From NCBI GenBank assembly GCA_017937215.1, contig JAGBDZ010000043.1, positions 1 through 41,173 on the forward strand: DNA of 41,173 bases. The letters are read 5' to 3'. Under the pieces are notes generated by a model. It was not told the origin of the DNA. It searched no databases and saw nothing but the letters and a program-made list of their open reading frames with translations. This document shows positions 23,548 through 31,875 of this stretch, piece after piece (position 1 is the first letter of the stretch; every line of letters begins with the position of its first letter). This stretch comes from Akkermansia sp. (GTDB lineage Bacteria > Verrucomicrobiota > Verrucomicrobiia > Verrucomicrobiales > Akkermansiaceae). The translations under genes and the position numbers were made by a program.

Positions 23548-25635
23548 TTACAATGTCTGTTTGATTTTCTCCAGGGAGTAGCACTCAATGACGTCGCCCA
23601 CCTCGTAGTCGTTGTAGTCTGCCAGGCGGATACCGCACTCCAGACCGGCCTTGACTTCCTCCACTTCGTCCTGGAAGCGGCGCAGGGTAGACATCTTGCC
23701 GTCGAACACCACCTGACCATCGCGCAGCACGCGGGCTTCGGCCGTGCGGAGCATCTTGCCGTCGGATACGTAGGAACCGGCTGCCTTGCCCTTGTTGAGC
23801 TTGAACACCTGCTTGATTTCGGCGTGGCCCAGCACGGTTTCGCGGGTTTCGGGCTCCAGCAGACCGAGCATGGCGTCCTTCACCTGGTCGATCAGCTCGT
23901 ACACGATGGAGAAAATCTTCACCTGCACGCCTTCGCGCTTCACAGCCTTCACGGCGTTGCTTTCCACCTTCACGTTGAAGCCCAGGATAACGGCATCGGA
24001 TGAGGAGGCGAGCAGCACGTCGCTCTCAGAAATCGGGCCTGCGGCAGCGCCAATGAACTGGCATTCCACCTTCTCGCTCTCAATGTCCATGATGGCCTTC
24101 TTGATGGCCTCCACAGAGCCCTGCACGTCACCCTTCAGGTAGAGCTTCAGCACTGCCTTCTGGGCACCATCGCCCATCATGGCCAGAATGTCTTCCATGC
24201 GGGAGCGGCGCGGGGCAGTGAGTCGCTGTTGGCGCAGTTCCTCCAGACGCTCATCGGAAAGGCGGCGGGCGGCGCGGTCGTTCTCCATTTCCACCAGCTC
24301 ATCGCCCACGTTCGGGGTTTCCAGGAAACCGGAAACTTCGGCAGGCATGCCGGGGGTGGCTTTCTTGATGCGCTGGCCCTTGTCGTCGAGCATGGTTTTA
24401 ACCTTGCCGGAGTAGGGGCCGCAGATGAAGGGCATGCCGACCTTGAGGGTGCCGCTCTGCACAATGACGGTGGCGGAGCTGCCCTTGCCCTGTTCCATGC
24501 GGGCCTCGATGATGGAGGCGCGGCAGTTGGCCTTGGGGTTGGCTTTCAGTTCCAGCACTTCGGCCTGCAGGCAGAGCAGGTCGAGCAGGTCATCGATACC
24601 GGAGCCGGTGTGGGCGGAGACGTCCACACACTCAATTTCACCGCCGAAGTCGGTGGGCATGAGGTCGTTCTCCATGAGCTGAGTGCGCACGCGCAGCGGG
24701 TCGGCAGCGGGCAGGTCGCACTTGTTCACCGCCACGATGATGGTCTTGCCGGCAGCCTTGGCGTGCATGATGGCTTCTTTCGTCTGCGGCATGATACCGT
24801 CGTTCGCAGCCACTACGAGCACCACGATGTCGGTCACGTCGGCACCGCGGGCGCGCATCTCGGTGAAGATGGCGTGGCCGGGTGTGTCGATGAAGGTGAG
24901 GGTGTTGCCGGCGTGGTTCACGGTGTAGGCACCGATGTGCTGGGTGATGCCACCGGCCTCACCGGCGGTCACCTTGGTGCGGCGGATGTAGTCGAGCAGG
25001 GAGGTCTTGCCGTGGTCCACGTGGCCCATCACGGTGATGATGGGGGTGCGCACCTTCAGGGAATCCTCGGGCTCTTCCTCAACGGCCACTGCCTCGGGTT
25101 CCTTGATTTCCTCCACCGGGGCCTTCACGCCGGCTCCTTTTTCGCGGCGCACGCGCTCGTAGGTGAAGCCGTGCTTCTCGCACAGGGCGGCTACCTGGTC
25201 GCTGTCCAGCGTGGTGCCGGGGTTGGCAAACACGCCCATGGGCAGCAGTTCGGCAATCAGTTTAAAGGGTTTCATGCCCATGAGCGTAGCCAGGTCAGCC
25301 ACGGAGATGGGGGCCTTGATGTTCATGACCTTGCCGGCTGCATCATCTGCGGGGGCAGGGGCCGGCTCCGGCGCGGGCGCAGGCTTGGGTGCCGGTGCGG
25401 GCTTGGGAGCCGGAGCGGGTGCGGGCTTGGGGTCAGTCGGCTTTTCTGCAGCCGGAGCCTTGCGGGCCGGCTTGCGCGGGGAAAGCAGGTCCAGAGCTTC
25501 TTTCTTCGGTGCGCTTTCCCTGGCTGCGGGGGCAGGGGTCTTGGCCGGTGCCTCTTTCGGGGCGCCCCCTTTCTTCTTCTTGCTGCCCCCGATCAAGTCG
25601 AGCACGGGGGCTTTTTTCTCATCGTTATTCGCCAT
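23548..25635 (-). CDS. infB: translation initiation factor IF-2
   Basis: This 695-residue GTPase places initiator tRNA on the 30S subunit. An N-terminal region rich in Lys, Ala and Pro (1-100) includes a tandem Pro-Ala-Pro-Lys repeat at about 68-96. The IF2-N domain follows ([15 protein letters not shown], about 107-155). The G domain has G1 GHVDHGKT (204-211), DTPGHA, and NKCDLP. Domain II and the C-terminal initiator-tRNA-binding domain ([14 protein letters not shown] near the end) are present. The N-terminal extension is shorter than in E. coli. It lies 32 bp after nusA and 6 bp before rbfA. Confidence 0.97.
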   Translation of the reverse strand: MANNDEKKAPVLDLIGGSKKKKGGAPKEAPAKTPAPAARESAPKKEALDLLSPRKPARKAPAAEKPTDPKPAPAPAPKPAPAPKPAPAPEPAPAPADDAAGKVMNIKAPISVADLATLMGMKPFKLIAELLPMGVFANPGTTLDSDQVAALCEKHGFTYERVRREKGAGVKAPVEEIKEPEAVAVEEEPEDSLKVRTPIITVMGHVDHGKTSLLDYIRRTKVTAGEAGGITQHIGAYTVNHAGNTLTFIDTPGHAIFTEMRARGADVTDIVVLVVAANDGIMPQTKEAIMHAKAAGKTIIVAVNKCDLPAADPLRVRTQLMENDLMPTDFGGEIECVDVSAHTGSGIDDLLDLLCLQAEVLELKANPKANCRASIIEARMEQGKGSSATVIVQSGTLKVGMPFICGPYSGKVKTMLDDKGQRIKKATPGMPAEVSGFLETPNVGDELVEMENDRAARRLSDERLEELRQQRLTAPRRSRMEDILAMMGDGAQKAVLKLYLKGDVQGSVEAIKKAIMDIESEKVECQFIGAAAGPISESDVLLASSSDAVILGFNVKVESNAVKAVKREGVQVKIFSIVYELIDQVKDAMLGLLEPETRETVLGHAEIKQVFKLNKGKAAGSYVSDGKMLRTAEARVLRDGQVVFDGKMSTLRRFQDEVEEVKAGLECGIRLADYNDYEVGDVIECYSLEKIKQTL

Positions 25636-25667
25636 GTGTTATAAAAATTGTTCGGGTTGGAATGGAA

Positions 25668-26957
25668 TCAGCAGCTGGCCTGAGCCTTGTTCAGGATGTC
25701 CTGGGCTTCATCCTCGGAGATACCCAGTGCCTCCACGAGACTTTCCACGTCGGCGTATTGGGCAATGCCTTCAACCGTGGTGAAACCGCAGGCCACCATG
25801 GTTGCAGCCATGGAGTTGGAAATACCCAGGGTCATGGCCAGTTCGCTGGCACCCTCGTTGGCCAGGCTCTTGGCCTGTGCCTTTTCATCATAGGCTTCCA
25901 CGCGCACATCCCAGCGCTCCTCGGGAGTGGAGATGAGGCGGGCGGTCAGACGCACGTTCTGGCCCTTGCGGCCCTTGGCCTTGGCGGCGGCCTTGTCGTC
26001 TTCCACCACCACGGTCACCACGCGGGCGGCCTTGTCCACATTCACCTTGAGCGGCTCGATGGGAGCCAGGGATTCGGTCACGATGGCTGCTTTGTCATCG
26101 GTGTATTCAAGAATGTCCACCTTTTCGTGGTTGAGTTCGTTCACCACGTTCTTCACGCGGGCCCCACGCATACCCACGCAGGCGCCGATGGGGTCCACGT
26201 TCGGGTCGTTGCTGCGCACCACCATCTTGGTGCGGTAGCCGGCCTCACGCACGATGGTGAGGATATCCACGGTGTGGTCGGCGATTTCCTGCACCTCGTT
26301 CTCGAAGAGACGGCGCACCAGGTTGGGGTGGCTGCGGGAAAGGATGAGCTCGCTGCCGCGCACGCCGTCGCGCACTTCCACCACGTAGAAGCGCATGCGG
26401 TCGCCGCTGTTGTATTCCTCGCCGGGAATGCGCTGGCGCAGGGGTACCAGACCTTCGTACTTCTCCACCTCCACGATGACATCGCCCTTGTCGTAGCGCT
26501 TCACGGTGCCGGTCACCACTTCACCGGCGCGGTCGCGGAAGGCCTCGGCCAGCATTTCCTGCTCAGCCTTGCGGATGCGCTGCTGCATGGTCTGGCGGGC
26601 GGTCTGCACGGCGATGCGGCCGAAATCCTTGGGGGTGATGTTCACGCTGATGATATCACCCGGCTGGTAGGTCTTGCCCTTCTTGGCTCCGGCGGCCTGG
26701 GCCACGGAAAGCTTCACTTCATTGAAGGCATCGGTCAGCAGTTCATCTTCCACCACAACCATGTCGGCCTTAATCTTGACCGTGCCCTTCTGCGGGTTCA
26801 CCACAGCGTGGATGTTGTTGATGCGGTCGGCACCGGCCACCATCTTGGAGTAGGCGGTGATGAACGAGGCTTCGAGAGCCTGGATGACTCGCTCGCGGGT
26901 CAGGTCCTTTTCGCGAACGTAGAAATCAATCAGGGCGGAGATATCGGTGGTGGCCAT
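25668..26957 (-). CDS. nusA: transcription termination/antitermination factor NusA
   Basis: The 429-residue RNA-polymerase-binding protein has an N-terminal NusA domain (about 1-130), an S1 domain (about 135-200), and two KH domains (about 200-345, with PIGACVGMRGARVKNVVNEL). A C-terminal helix-hairpin-helix-like tail (about 365-429, MVACGFTTVEGIAQYADVES) is also present. It modulates pausing and intrinsic termination. The ATG at 26957 is chosen because NusA homology (MATTDISALIDFYVREK) begins there; in-frame codons farther upstream run through the terminator hairpin and promoter. The usual partner rimP is not upstream. Its mRNA begins at a consensus promoter and carries a terminator-like hairpin, which suggests autoregulation. 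Confidence 0.95.
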   Translation of the reverse strand: MATTDISALIDFYVREKDLTRERVIQALEASFITAYSKMVAGADRINNIHAVVNPQKGTVKIKADMVVVEDELLTDAFNEVKLSVAQAAGAKKGKTYQPGDIISVNITPKDFGRIAVQTARQTMQQRIRKAEQEMLAEAFRDRAGEVVTGTVKRYDKGDVIVEVEKYEGLVPLRQRIPGEEYNSGDRMRFYVVEVRDGVRGSELILSRSHPNLVRRLFENEVQEIADHTVDILTIVREAGYRTKMVVRSNDPNVDPIGACVGMRGARVKNVVNELNHEKVDILEYTDDKAAIVTESLAPIEPLKVNVDKAARVVTVVVEDDKAAAKAKGRKGQNVRLTARLISTPEERWDVRVEAYDEKAQAKSLANEGASELAMTLGISNSMAATMVACGFTTVEGIAQYADVESLVEALGISEDEAQDILNKAQASC

Positions 26958-27004
26958 TTTGCTTGTCTTGTTGGTGGGGTGATTTGCTGTTTGTTGCCGT
27001 GTAC

Positions 27005-27030
27005 AAAAAAAGAGCGGGTCCCAGACCCGC
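27005..27030 (-). terminator. intrinsic terminator in the nusA leader (candidate attenuator)
   Basis: On the minus strand a 6-bp GC-rich stem (GCGGGT with ACCCGC, 5-nt loop) is followed by TC and seven T. It lies downstream of the nusA promoter and about 50 nt before the nusA ATG, so transcripts from that promoter must pass it. It could also stop read-through from hemC. A GGTCC in the leader about 20 nt upstream could pair with GGACC inside the hairpin, a weak 5-bp competing fold. Confidence 0.75.
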
Positions 27031-27058
27031 CCCAATCTCATAACGGACCGGAACTTGT

Positions 27059-27095
27059 ACGCGCGCATTATAGGCGCGTGCTCCCGCCCTGTCAA
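27059..27095 (-). promoter_or_regulatory. consensus sigma70 promoter of the nusA operon
   Basis: On the minus strand TTGACA (27090-27095), a 17-bp spacer and TATAAT (27067-27072) match consensus in all twelve positions. Self-complementary arms ACGCGC and GCGCGT (27074-27079 and 27059-27064) flank the -10 box. The segment between -10 and the predicted start is entirely G and C plus the arm, like discriminators of stringently controlled promoters. The predicted start is near 27060. Confidence 0.85.
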
Positions 27096-27116
27096 GCATT
27101 TTGTGTTGCGCTGACT

Positions 27117-28049
27117 CTATTTTGCAGATTGTATCAAGCGCTTATGCAACGCCGCGGCCACGGCTTCGGGCTCGTTGCCGGTTTCGCTCAGGCGGGTGAA
27201 GTGGGTGGCATCCGCATAGTGCACCACATGCAGGGTGAGACTGTCATCTGCGTTGATTTCGGCATAGCCTCCCACCGGAACCGAGCAGTCGGCCTGCAGC
27301 AGGTTCAGGAAGGCTCGCTCGCAGGAAATGCTGCGGAAGGTTGCCTCGTGGTTCACTTTGCTGATTATTGCCAGGGCTGCAGCGTCATCTTTACGGCATT
27401 CCAGGGCAATGGCGCCCTGGCCCAGGGCTGGCGGAAAATCTTCCACCGGCAGCCCTACGACTCGCACCGGGGTGCCGCTCACCTCAAAGGTATCGCTCGG
27501 GTAGCCCAGTCGGTTCAGGCCTGCGCGGGCCAGCAGCGTGGCCGATACCTCCGGATTCTCCACCATTTTGCGCAGCCGGGTGGCCACATTGCCGCGCACC
27601 GGCACGGTGCGGGCGCTGCCGCCCCAGTAGGTATGCACCAGGTGGCTGCGGCGCACGCTGCCGGTGGCAATGACCAGCCGGCTTTCATCTGCATCCGTTT
27701 TCATGACCAGCACATCCTGAATGTTCTCACGCGGCAGCACCGCCGCCAGTGCGAAGCGTTCGTCCAGCACGCCGGGCATATCCTTCAGGCTGTGCACGGC
27801 GCAGTCAATCTCACCGGCGGCCAGGGCTTCCTCAATCGCGGCGATGAAGACACCCTTGTCGCCCGTGTTGGTGGCAGCATTTACCATGTGCAGCGGAATA
27901 TCCGTGCGCTGGTCGCCCGCAGTGGAGATAATCCTGATTTCGCACTCCAGCCCGGGATTTGCGGCTTTCATCGCAGCAATGGCCTGGTGCGTCTGCGCCA
28001 GTGCAAGTTCACTACCACGGGTTCCGATGCGGAGAATGCTGCTACTCAT
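27117..28049 (-). CDS. hemC: porphobilinogen deaminase (hydroxymethylbilane synthase)
   Basis: The 310-residue enzyme joins four porphobilinogens into hydroxymethylbilane, the linear tetrapyrrole of heme synthesis. Visible features are RIGTRGSELALAQ (7-19), AVHSLKDMP with the catalytic Asp D90, the phosphate- and pyrrole-binding arginines in SVRRSHLV and VPVRGNVATRLRKM, and the dipyrromethane-anchoring cysteine C255 (QADCSVPVGGYAE). Length is normal. The ATG at 28049 begins the homology and is 7 nt from a -10 box; farther in-frame codons would cover that promoter. No other hem gene is adjacent. The transcript may end at the hairpin that also lies in the nusA leader. Confidence 0.95.
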   Translation of the reverse strand: MSSSILRIGTRGSELALAQTHQAIAAMKAANPGLECEIRIISTAGDQRTDIPLHMVNAATNTGDKGVFIAAIEEALAAGEIDCAVHSLKDMPGVLDERFALAAVLPRENIQDVLVMKTDADESRLVIATGSVRRSHLVHTYWGGSARTVPVRGNVATRLRKMVENPEVSATLLARAGLNRLGYPSDTFEVSGTPVRVVGLPVEDFPPALGQGAIALECRKDDAAALAIISKVNHEATFRSISCERAFLNLLQADCSVPVGGYAEINADDSLTLHVVHYADATHFTRLSETGNEPEAVAAALHKRLIQSAK

Positions 28050-28056
28050 GCCCCGC

Positions 28057-28085
28057 ATTCTACCCCAGCCCGCCAGCCATTGCAA
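28057..28085 (-). promoter_or_regulatory. promoter of hemC (leaderless)
   Basis: On the minus strand TTGCAA (28080-28085), a 17-bp spacer and TAGAAT (28057-28062). Seven nucleotides separate -10 and the ATG, so the start coincides with the start codon. Confidence 0.65.
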
Positions 28086-28152
28086 CCGCTAAGCCTGACA
28101 GCAGTAAATGCACGTTCGTTGTTCATGGTGCATGGAACTGAAGTCACGTGCT

Positions 28153-28188
28153 AAAAAAACGAGGTGAGACTGGTGTGCCTCACCTCGT
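28153..28188 (-). terminator. intrinsic terminator of the outer-membrane barrel gene
   Basis: On the minus strand a perfect 10-bp stem (ACGAGGTGAG with CTCACCTCGT, 10-nt loop) is followed by seven T, 20 bp after the stop. It also insulates the hemC promoter. Confidence 0.9.
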
Positions 28189-28207
28189 GTCAATTGCTTG
28201 AGCTGTG

Positions 28208-28867
28208 TCAGAACGCCCAGCCAAGGCCAATGCCGGCGCTCGTGCCAAACTGCTGGTCAGAGCGATACCCGCTCGGCCAGTTGGGCGTAGTCCATACGCC
28301 TCGGACACCGGCTGAACCAGTAATATACATGTTGGTAGTAAGGTCGTATTTCAATCCGATTTCGGCTGAGTAGGAAAGCCCGACATCGTCGGCACTGCCT
28401 TTTGTGTATCTGTAACCGTCTTCTCCCCCCATCTCTTCACTAATGGCGGTCATCTCCGTGCGCCCCCATCCGACATTGGCTCCGGTGAACCAGGAAAGCT
28501 TCCCGAAAAGAGGGGCGGTATAACGCACACCCCCGCTTATGGCCCAATTGGTGATTTCGGACTTTTCACGGAAGTATTCGTCGGGGCCCTCAATCTCCGC
28601 ATAGCGTCCGCTTCCATAAGCCCAGGAGAATCTGAGGGTTGCGGCCCAGTTAGTGTTGATGTTATAGATTGCCGTTATATCAATTCCCATGGTGTTGATG
28701 TTGTGGTGCCAGTCGTCGGCATCTGCCATGGTCCACGTGTGCACACCTGCGATTTCAACAGCCCAGGGACTGGGCTGAGCTGGCTGTTCAACCTGCGCCA
28801 GCGGCGCTGTGATATCACCGGCCATGGCGGGAATGACAAGCGCGAGCATGAGTAAGGACTTTCTCAT
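28208..28867 (-). CDS. outer-membrane beta-barrel protein
   Basis: The 219-residue protein has a short signal peptide (MRKSLLMLALVIPAMAG) followed by alternating polar/aromatic strands such as WAATLRFSWAYGSGRY, AISGGVRYTAPLFGKLSW and LSYSAEIGLKYDLTTNMY. The C-terminal residue is Phe (GIGLGWAF), the usual signal for insertion by BamA. Size suits an 8-stranded barrel like the OmpA transmembrane domain or the OmpW/Ail class; no peptidoglycan-binding domain is attached. The ATG at 28867 is chosen because it starts the signal peptide. It stands alone with its own terminator. Function, whether adhesin, pore or structural, cannot be told from sequence. Confidence 0.78.
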   Translation of the reverse strand: MRKSLLMLALVIPAMAGDITAPLAQVEQPAQPSPWAVEIAGVHTWTMADADDWHHNINTMGIDITAIYNINTNWAATLRFSWAYGSGRYAEIEGPDEYFREKSEITNWAISGGVRYTAPLFGKLSWFTGANVGWGRTEMTAISEEMGGEDGYRYTKGSADDVGLSYSAEIGLKYDLTTNMYITGSAGVRGVWTTPNWPSGYRSDQQFGTSAGIGLGWAF

Positions 28868-29016
28868 ATGGCTGTATACGATTTGAAGGTTATCAACCTG
28901 ACAATTAACATGTTTTGATGCGTAAATCAAGCACTAAACATGAAAAACTTCTTTCCGATACATGTGGCTTCGCGATGAAGAGCAGGATGGAAATGTTTTC
29001 GTGTGCGAAACGGAGC

Positions 29017-29745
29017 TTACTCCTCCGTTGTCTCAGACTCAGCCATTTTTATCAGAAATGACTGCGTGGACTGAATAGCATCGGTAATCCATTCGGCCTC
29101 ATTCTGCACATTCCTGACCACTACTCTGGAAAAGCGGGTGTGGGGCTGAATCATCCGCACAGAACGCCCGCTCAGCATGAAATAGGCCAGCACCTTGCCA
29201 TCGGCATCAATGGCGCGCAGATGCGGGTAGGCAAAGGTGTAGGGCTCGCCGTAAGGTGACTGATGGTTGTGGAAAAGAGAATCGCGGACGCTTTGCTTGT
29301 CTACATTGATAATGGGGCACTTGACGTTGAGTCGTCGGCAGCGTCCCGGAATATTGGTGGCGGAACCGAATCGCCGGGATTTCTGGTATCTTGCCGCATC
29401 TTCTCTGGTATAATTCACGTACAGAATGAGTTCTGCGCCGCTCCCCTTCATTTGGTTGTGGAGCCCGGCAAGGAAATCGGTTGCCCGGTTGAAATCTTCG
29501 TTTGAATAGATGTTGTTCAGGTAATGCAGGTAATAGACCTTGGCTGTGCTGTCGTATTGCGGTTCGTTGAGCATCACGTCCTTTTTCTGCCTGTTTTTTT
29601 CGATAAACGCCGGAACTTTCTGAAGCTCCCTGCTTGCAGCCGGAGCTGCTATGGCATGGCCGCTGAGGGCGATAACAGAAACGCACATCAGGGCGAGTGT
29701 GCGGAATATACGGTGGGGCATGTTGGTTTGTCGGGTGGTTTTCAT
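29017..29745 (-). CDS. secreted protein of unknown function, possibly thioredoxin-like
   Basis: The 242-residue protein has a basic N-terminus and a hydrophobic signal segment (LALMCVSVIALSGHAIA, about 17-33). The mature part could form a thioredoxin-like alpha/beta fold: AELILYVNYTRED, CPIINVDKQSVRDSLF, and YPHLRAIDADGKVLAYFMLSG resemble its strand order. There is no CXXC; cysteines occur as C-x6-C (CRRLNVKC). No family was recognised. The start at 29745 has GGGTGA a few bases upstream, one of the few Shine-Dalgarno-like sequences here; an in-frame ATG at 29757 is an alternative. It is divergent from the two plus-strand membrane genes and followed by a weak hairpin overlapping its stop. Confidence 0.6.
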   Translation of the reverse strand: MKTTRQTNMPHRIFRTLALMCVSVIALSGHAIAAPAASRELQKVPAFIEKNRQKKDVMLNEPQYDSTAKVYYLHYLNNIYSNEDFNRATDFLAGLHNQMKGSGAELILYVNYTREDAARYQKSRRFGSATNIPGRCRRLNVKCPIINVDKQSVRDSLFHNHQSPYGEPYTFAYPHLRAIDADGKVLAYFMLSGRSVRMIQPHTRFSRVVVRNVQNEAEWITDAIQSTQSFLIKMAESETTEE

Positions 29746-29843
29746 GTCTTCACCCATATAGACGGAGCAGCCATTCAACTTTATTGCCGTTCCGCCAATT
29801 ATTTTCAAATTTCCTTCATATGCGCAGGTTATGCACTATTTGC

Positions 29844-29872
29844 TTGCTGGGTCGGAGCGGATATGTTTTAAT
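29844..29872 (+). promoter_or_regulatory. promoter of the small membrane protein pair (leaderless)
   Basis: TTGCTG (29844-29849), a 17-bp spacer and TTTAAT (29867-29872). The ATG at 29879 is 6 nt further on, so the transcript should begin at the start codon. Confidence 0.5.
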
Positions 29873-29878
29873 GCAGAA

Positions 29879-30073
29879 ATGAATATTGCAGAGTCCATCA
29901 TCATGATTGGAGCAGGCTTGCTGTTTATGCTGGCCATGTTTTTGCTGGCGCCTTATATTACGGGCATTGATGCCCTTGAGATGACCTTTGCTGTTCTCGC
30001 AATCTTGTTCTTTATCACGACGGGCTTTTTATTCTTTCGCTTTGCCTGGCGTCTTATTTTTCGTGGACGATAA
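29879..30073 (+). CDS. small two-helix membrane protein, unknown function
   Basis: The 64-residue protein consists mainly of two hydrophobic helices (about 6-26, SIIMIGAGLLFMLAMFLLAP; and about 34-56, MTFAVLAILFFITTGFLFFR). It ends in a short basic tail (RLIFRGR) that probably faces the cytoplasm. No family was recognised. The ATG at 29879 is preferred over an upstream in-frame ATG at 29831 because the promoter lies between them. It ends 4 bp before the next gene, so the two are co-transcribed and may form a complex. Confidence 0.6.
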   Translation: MNIAESIIMIGAGLLFMLAMFLLAPYITGIDALEMTFAVLAILFFITTGFLFFRFAWRLIFRGR

Positions 30074-30077
30074 ATAG

Positions 30078-30815
30078 ATGAACAAAGCATACCTGAAATT
30101 CGGTGTATTCTGTGGCATCTGGCTTGCCTTGCTGTTCCTCGTGTTTCCTGGCGCGGATAAATGGGATATCAAGAGTGGAGAGCTGAGCAGCTCCGCTTCT
30201 GCGGTGCATCCTCTCACGGGGGTCAGCGCCCATACCCCGCTGTTGCGGGTGGAGGAGACCGCATCGCCCGCCGGAAAAAATTACACAAGTCACGGAGTTC
30301 TGGGCTTCATGCCGGTGGACGTGAAACTGGATGGCTATCCTTTGGCACACGCCGGTGACAGTCGTTTCGTGCATCATCTGGTGTACGGGGGCCTGGAGGA
30401 ACAATGCGTCCCCCTCGAACTGACGCCTGATAGGGTGAGCCTCCAACCCGGCTGGGGCGTGCAGAGCATGGAGCGGAATAAGCTCTCCCTGCTTGCTCCG
30501 GATGGCAGCCTCCTCTGCTACGAATATTTCACTTTGCCACAGAATACGGAGGTGTTTTATTCAGGGGAGGTGAAGGAGGGAAAATTAACCGTTTTCGTGT
30601 ACAAAACGGAGAGGTATAACACTGCGTACGCCTTGGAAGCGAGAAAAGAATCGTTGGAAACCATGTACCGGATTTATCGGGATGAGGATGTGGCGTTCTT
30701 CATCTTGCTTCGCCTCCTCCTCCTGCTCATGGTGTTCCTGGTTGGCTTGGTGTTCTGTGTGCGCCTCTGGCCGTTTACTGGTAAATATCCACGCCGAGGC
30801 GTTGCATGTCAGTAA
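30078..30815 (+). CDS. membrane-anchored protein with large extracytoplasmic domain, unknown function
   Basis: The 245-residue protein has an N-terminal membrane helix (about 7-25, FGVFCGIWLALLFLVFP), an approximately 180-residue soluble part with many beta-prone segments, and a C-terminal membrane helix (about 209-231, FFILLRLLLLLMVFLVGLVFCV) followed by a basic tail. Both ends are probably cytoplasmic and the centre periplasmic. No family was recognised. It forms a two-gene unit with the small membrane protein just upstream. Its last 41 bp overlap the 3' end of the convergent ABC ATPase gene, so the C-terminal tail is encoded antisense to the end of that ATPase. Confidence 0.65.
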   Translation: MNKAYLKFGVFCGIWLALLFLVFPGADKWDIKSGELSSSASAVHPLTGVSAHTPLLRVEETASPAGKNYTSHGVLGFMPVDVKLDGYPLAHAGDSRFVHHLVYGGLEEQCVPLELTPDRVSLQPGWGVQSMERNKLSLLAPDGSLLCYEYFTLPQNTEVFYSGEVKEGKLTVFVYKTERYNTAYALEARKESLETMYRIYRDEDVAFFILLRLLLLLMVFLVGLVFCVRLWPFTGKYPRRGVACQ

Positions 30816-31788
30816 GCGAAACGGCGCAGGGGTCCGGGGCGACCCAGTGGCCGGGTACCAGCTCGCGGGGGGTAAGGTCCATGCCGATTGTGGCATCCAG
30901 ATAGGGGTGGTTGATGCGGCGGCCGAAGGCGCTGCCCGGTGGCGGGTCGATGGGAGAGGGCACATCCCCCGGCAGAATAGGTGTATATTGCCGCTGGGTG
31001 GGATCCGGAATCGGGATGGCGGAGAGCAGGGCGCGGGTGTAGGCGTGGCAGGGGTGGTCGTAGAGCCGGTCCGCATCTGCCATTTCCACAATCTTGCCCA
31101 TGTACATGACCGCCACGCGGTCCGAAATATGCCGCACCACGGATAAATCGTGCGAAATGAAAAGGTAGGAAAGGTTCAGTTCCTGCTGCAGGTTGAGCAG
31201 CAGGTTGAGCACCTGGCTCTGCACCGAGACATCCAGCGCGCTCACGGGTTCATCCAGCACCAGCAGCTTCGGCCCCATGGCCAGGGCGCGGGCAATCCCG
31301 ATGCGCTGGCGCTGCCCGCCGGAGAACTCATGCGGGAATTTCTCCAGAGCGGTGGAGGGAAGCCCCACCAGGTCCAGCAGGGCGGCCACACGGCGCCGCC
31401 GGCTGGCATACGTACCCAGACCGTGAATTTCCAGCGGTTCGGAGATGATGTGGCGCACGGTCATGCGCGGATTCAGAGACCCCGCCGGGTCCTGGAACAC
31501 CATCTGCACCTTGCGGCGGATATTGCGCAAGCGCCACTGCGCGCGGTGTGTTATATTGTGGCGCATGAAGCGGATGGTGCCGGAGGTGGGCTCCAGCAGG
31601 CGCACAATGCAGCGGCCGATGGTGCTTTTGCCGCAGCCGCTCTCGCCCACAAGCCCCAGGGTTTCGCCCGGCGCAATGCTCAGCGAAACATCATCCACCG
31701 CTTTCAGCGTGCCCACGCGCCGGCCAAAGACTCCGCCACGCACAGGGAAGTGCATGCAAAGCTTCGATATCTCCAGAATATTTTCCAT
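30775..31788 (-). CDS. oligopeptide/dipeptide-type ABC transporter ATP-binding protein (OppF/DppF family)
   Basis: The 337-residue ATPase has Walker [10 protein letters not shown] (48-56), Q-loop Q99 (MVFQDP), signature SGGQRQR (156-162), Walker B LLVLDEP with E180, and H-loop H213. All catalytic parts are intact. The C-terminal oligopeptide-transporter extension is present ([15 protein letters not shown]), but where many homologues have a cysteine cluster (GC.F..RCP) this one reads [11 protein letters not shown], so an iron-sulfur site there is unlikely. No permease, binding protein or OppD partner gene is adjacent, so it is an orphan subunit within this window. It has its own promoter 87 bp after pflA. 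Confidence 0.9.
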   Translation of the reverse strand: MENILEISKLCMHFPVRGGVFGRRVGTLKAVDDVSLSIAPGETLGLVGESGCGKSTIGRCIVRLLEPTSGTIRFMRHNITHRAQWRLRNIRRKVQMVFQDPAGSLNPRMTVRHIISEPLEIHGLGTYASRRRRVAALLDLVGLPSTALEKFPHEFSGGQRQRIGIARALAMGPKLLVLDEPVSALDVSVQSQVLNLLLNLQQELNLSYLFISHDLSVVRHISDRVAVMYMGKIVEMADADRLYDHPCHAYTRALLSAIPIPDPTQRQYTPILPGDVPSPIDPPPGSAFGRRINHPYLDATIGMDLTPRELVPGHWVAPDPCAVSLTDMQRLGVDIYQ

Positions 31789-31809
31789 GGCGCGTGCGGA
31801 TTCCCCAGC

Positions 31810-31838
31810 ACTTTAACATCTTCTGCCACCTTTGGCAA
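31810..31838 (-). promoter_or_regulatory. promoter of the OppF-like ATPase gene
   Basis: On the minus strand TTGCCA (31833-31838), a 17-bp spacer and TAAAGT (31810-31815). The predicted leader is about 15 nt. Confidence 0.5.
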
Positions 31839-31875
31839 GCCAATACCCGGTGTTTTATACTTTTGGGGCGGTCTT

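Noticed and set aside
25370..25440. Tandem GC-rich repeat inside infB, considered as a CRISPR-like or satellite repeat
   Set aside because: It is the in-frame Pro-Ala-Pro-Lys linker of IF-2, with no spacers. No CRISPR array was seen in the window.
26958..27095. N-terminal extension of NusA by 46 codons
   Set aside because: It covers the promoter and terminator hairpin, and NusA homology starts at the ATG at 26957.
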